Of a stretch of 64,000 nucleotides of DNA, positions 62,838 to 64,000 are shown piece by piece. The DNA is taken from positions 56,500,640 to 56,564,639 of the forward strand of contig OY970821.1 in the NCBI GenBank assembly GCA_963853835.1. The letters run 5' to 3'. Numbering within the stretch: position 1 is the stretch's first letter; each line of letters opens with the position of its first letter. Below the pieces are notes generated by a model. That model had not been told where the DNA came from, made no database searches, and saw nothing but the letters and a program-made list of their open reading frames with translations. The stretch comes from Calendula officinalis. Taxonomy: Eukaryota; Streptophyta; Magnoliopsida; Asterales; Asteraceae. A program made the translations under genes and the position numbers.

Positions 62838-64000
62838 AGTTGGTATCAGAGCTCTGACTTGAGGGATTTGGGTTCGCAAGGGGCGAATTCAAACTCAAGT
62901 TTGAGTTTCGAGTTTCTAAAATGAGAAAAGAGTAAAATATTTTTATGAGAAAAGTTTCCACATCAAATACAGTATGTCACGTCGACCTCTCGCTTCCTAC
63001 TGCCGGTAATATTTAAGAGTATTATTTATTTGAGATTTTACTATTTTTGAGTATAGACGAGTAGCATATTCTGAGAATTTTTGGTTATTTCCTGAGAGAA
63101 TTACAAGTGAATTGTATGGCTAAACATATATGTAGATAGATATTCTATTACGAGATTCTATAGTTCAAAGTATATTTTAGAGCTTAATTTGAGCATAATT
63201 TTGATTTTAATTTTTAGAGCTCTATATATTCTATATATATTTTATATATATACAAAACATATACTGTAGAAATGAGAAACTCTAAATCTTAATGAGAAAA
63301 TAATGAGAGTTTCCAATTAGAGGAACACCTAATAGTGTTAAAACGAGATTTTATAATTTCTGAGGAATTTTAACCGAAAGTGTAATAAACGCATATAAAT
63401 TTAGGATATAAAATCCATAAATTATTTAAATGAGAATCATGCTTTGAGTAAATAAGGGGGAATTAATAATTCAAGAAAAAGAGCATGCATAATGAGAAGT
63501 TATTAAACCAAGTTTAAATAATCAAAAGATACCTTAATGTGAATTTTCAAATCAGAATGAAGATCTAAAGAACGGTTTAATGAGATAACATATATGAGTA
63601 AACCCTTAATATTAAAGAGATGAGAAATCTCGAATACGTCTAAATGAAGAATTTAATTAATGAGAGATAGATAAAACTTGGGGTATGACCGCTAAAATTA
63701 AGTGAATGAGAAATAGTTACATCAAGAATTATTTAAAAATGAATTTATTTTAAAAGGATATTTATTTAAGTAAACTTAACAGTAATTAATAAAGTGGTTT
63801 ATGGGAAACAATCAAGTTGAGTTAAACGAGAATTATTAACACGAGCTAAAAGAGAATCATTAAACGGGGTTAAGAAAGAAGTTATTGAATTAAACTTACT
63901 AAATGAGAAATTAAAAAAAAAAAATTTGTGAATACCATGAGTCATGAGTTGTAATAATTGAGAAGATTTCAGGTTGAAAAGTCAACAAATTAACATTTAT
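62838..64000 (+). mobile_element. 5' internal leader of the LTR retrotransposon (runs off the window)
   Basis: After the primer site comes about 1.15 kb of AT-rich sequence with no ORF of useful length. A short frame at 62974-63009 (ATG TCA CGT CGA CCT CTC..., ending TAA after 11 codons) begins like a basic Gag N-terminus and runs into CCGGTAATAT, a possible splice donor. From about 62915 to 63960 the motif AATGAGAA or a close variant occurs about fifteen times at irregular spacing. The gag gene, if present, would lie beyond the window. Confidence 0.75.
62841..62852 (+). other. Primer binding site (initiator tRNA-Met type)
   Basis: TGGTATCAGAGC lies three bases after the LTR end. It is the standard plant retrotransposon primer site complementary to the 3' end of the initiator methionine tRNA, where minus-strand DNA synthesis starts. 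Confidence 0.92.

Overview
The window looks like nuclear DNA from a flowering plant, probably a eudicot. The protein style of the LINE and the Ty3/gypsy-type LTRs are reminiscent of Asteraceae, but that placement is a guess. There is no ordinary host gene in the 64 kb. It is a repeat block made of two unrelated satellite DNAs and three retrotransposon insertions.

Layout. (1) 1-28836 and 34901-39120: satellite 1, an AT-rich tandem array with a 136-bp period. Each monomer is built from three related subunits of about 47, 47 and 42 bp. The left arm is organised into higher-order repeats: two 3302-bp units, a 2127-bp deletion derivative, four consecutive 1584-bp units, then units of 2673, 2311, 1632 and 3758 bp. 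All of them start at one diagnostic monomer. (2) 28837-34900: a full-length, apparently intact LINE (L1-like non-LTR retrotransposon) on the minus strand inside satellite 1. It has a 36-bp poly(A) tail, a perfect 16-bp target-site duplication, an ORF1 (DUF4283 plus CCHC zinc knuckle) and an ORF2 (endonuclease, reverse transcriptase, zf-RVT). (3) 39121-40527 and 42736-60054: satellite 2, GC/CpG-rich, about fifty monomers of roughly 330-430 bp. Each monomer has a single-copy core of about 170 bp plus a variable run of 17-18-bp units carrying the near-palindrome TTCGGCCCGAA. (4) 40528-42735: a truncated LTR on the minus strand. (5) 60055-62837: a full LTR of 2783 bp on the plus strand, followed by an initiator-Met primer binding site and about 1.15 kb of leader that runs off the window. 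This is probably the 5' end of a Ty3/gypsy (Tekay/Del-like) element. The two LTRs are diverged relatives and point away from each other, with 17.3 kb of satellite 2 between them.

How the parts relate. The only genes that work together are LINE ORF1 and ORF2, which encode an RNA-binding protein and the enzyme for target-primed reverse transcription. The rest is non-coding repeat structure. Long open frames in the satellites, including a 563-codon one on the minus strand, are best explained by a stop-poor repeat and are not annotated as genes. The points most worth following up are the three-level architecture of satellite 1, the direct satellite 1/satellite 2 junction, the dense palindrome lattice of satellite 2, and a cluster of six small hairpins with co-varying stems in the plus-strand LTR.
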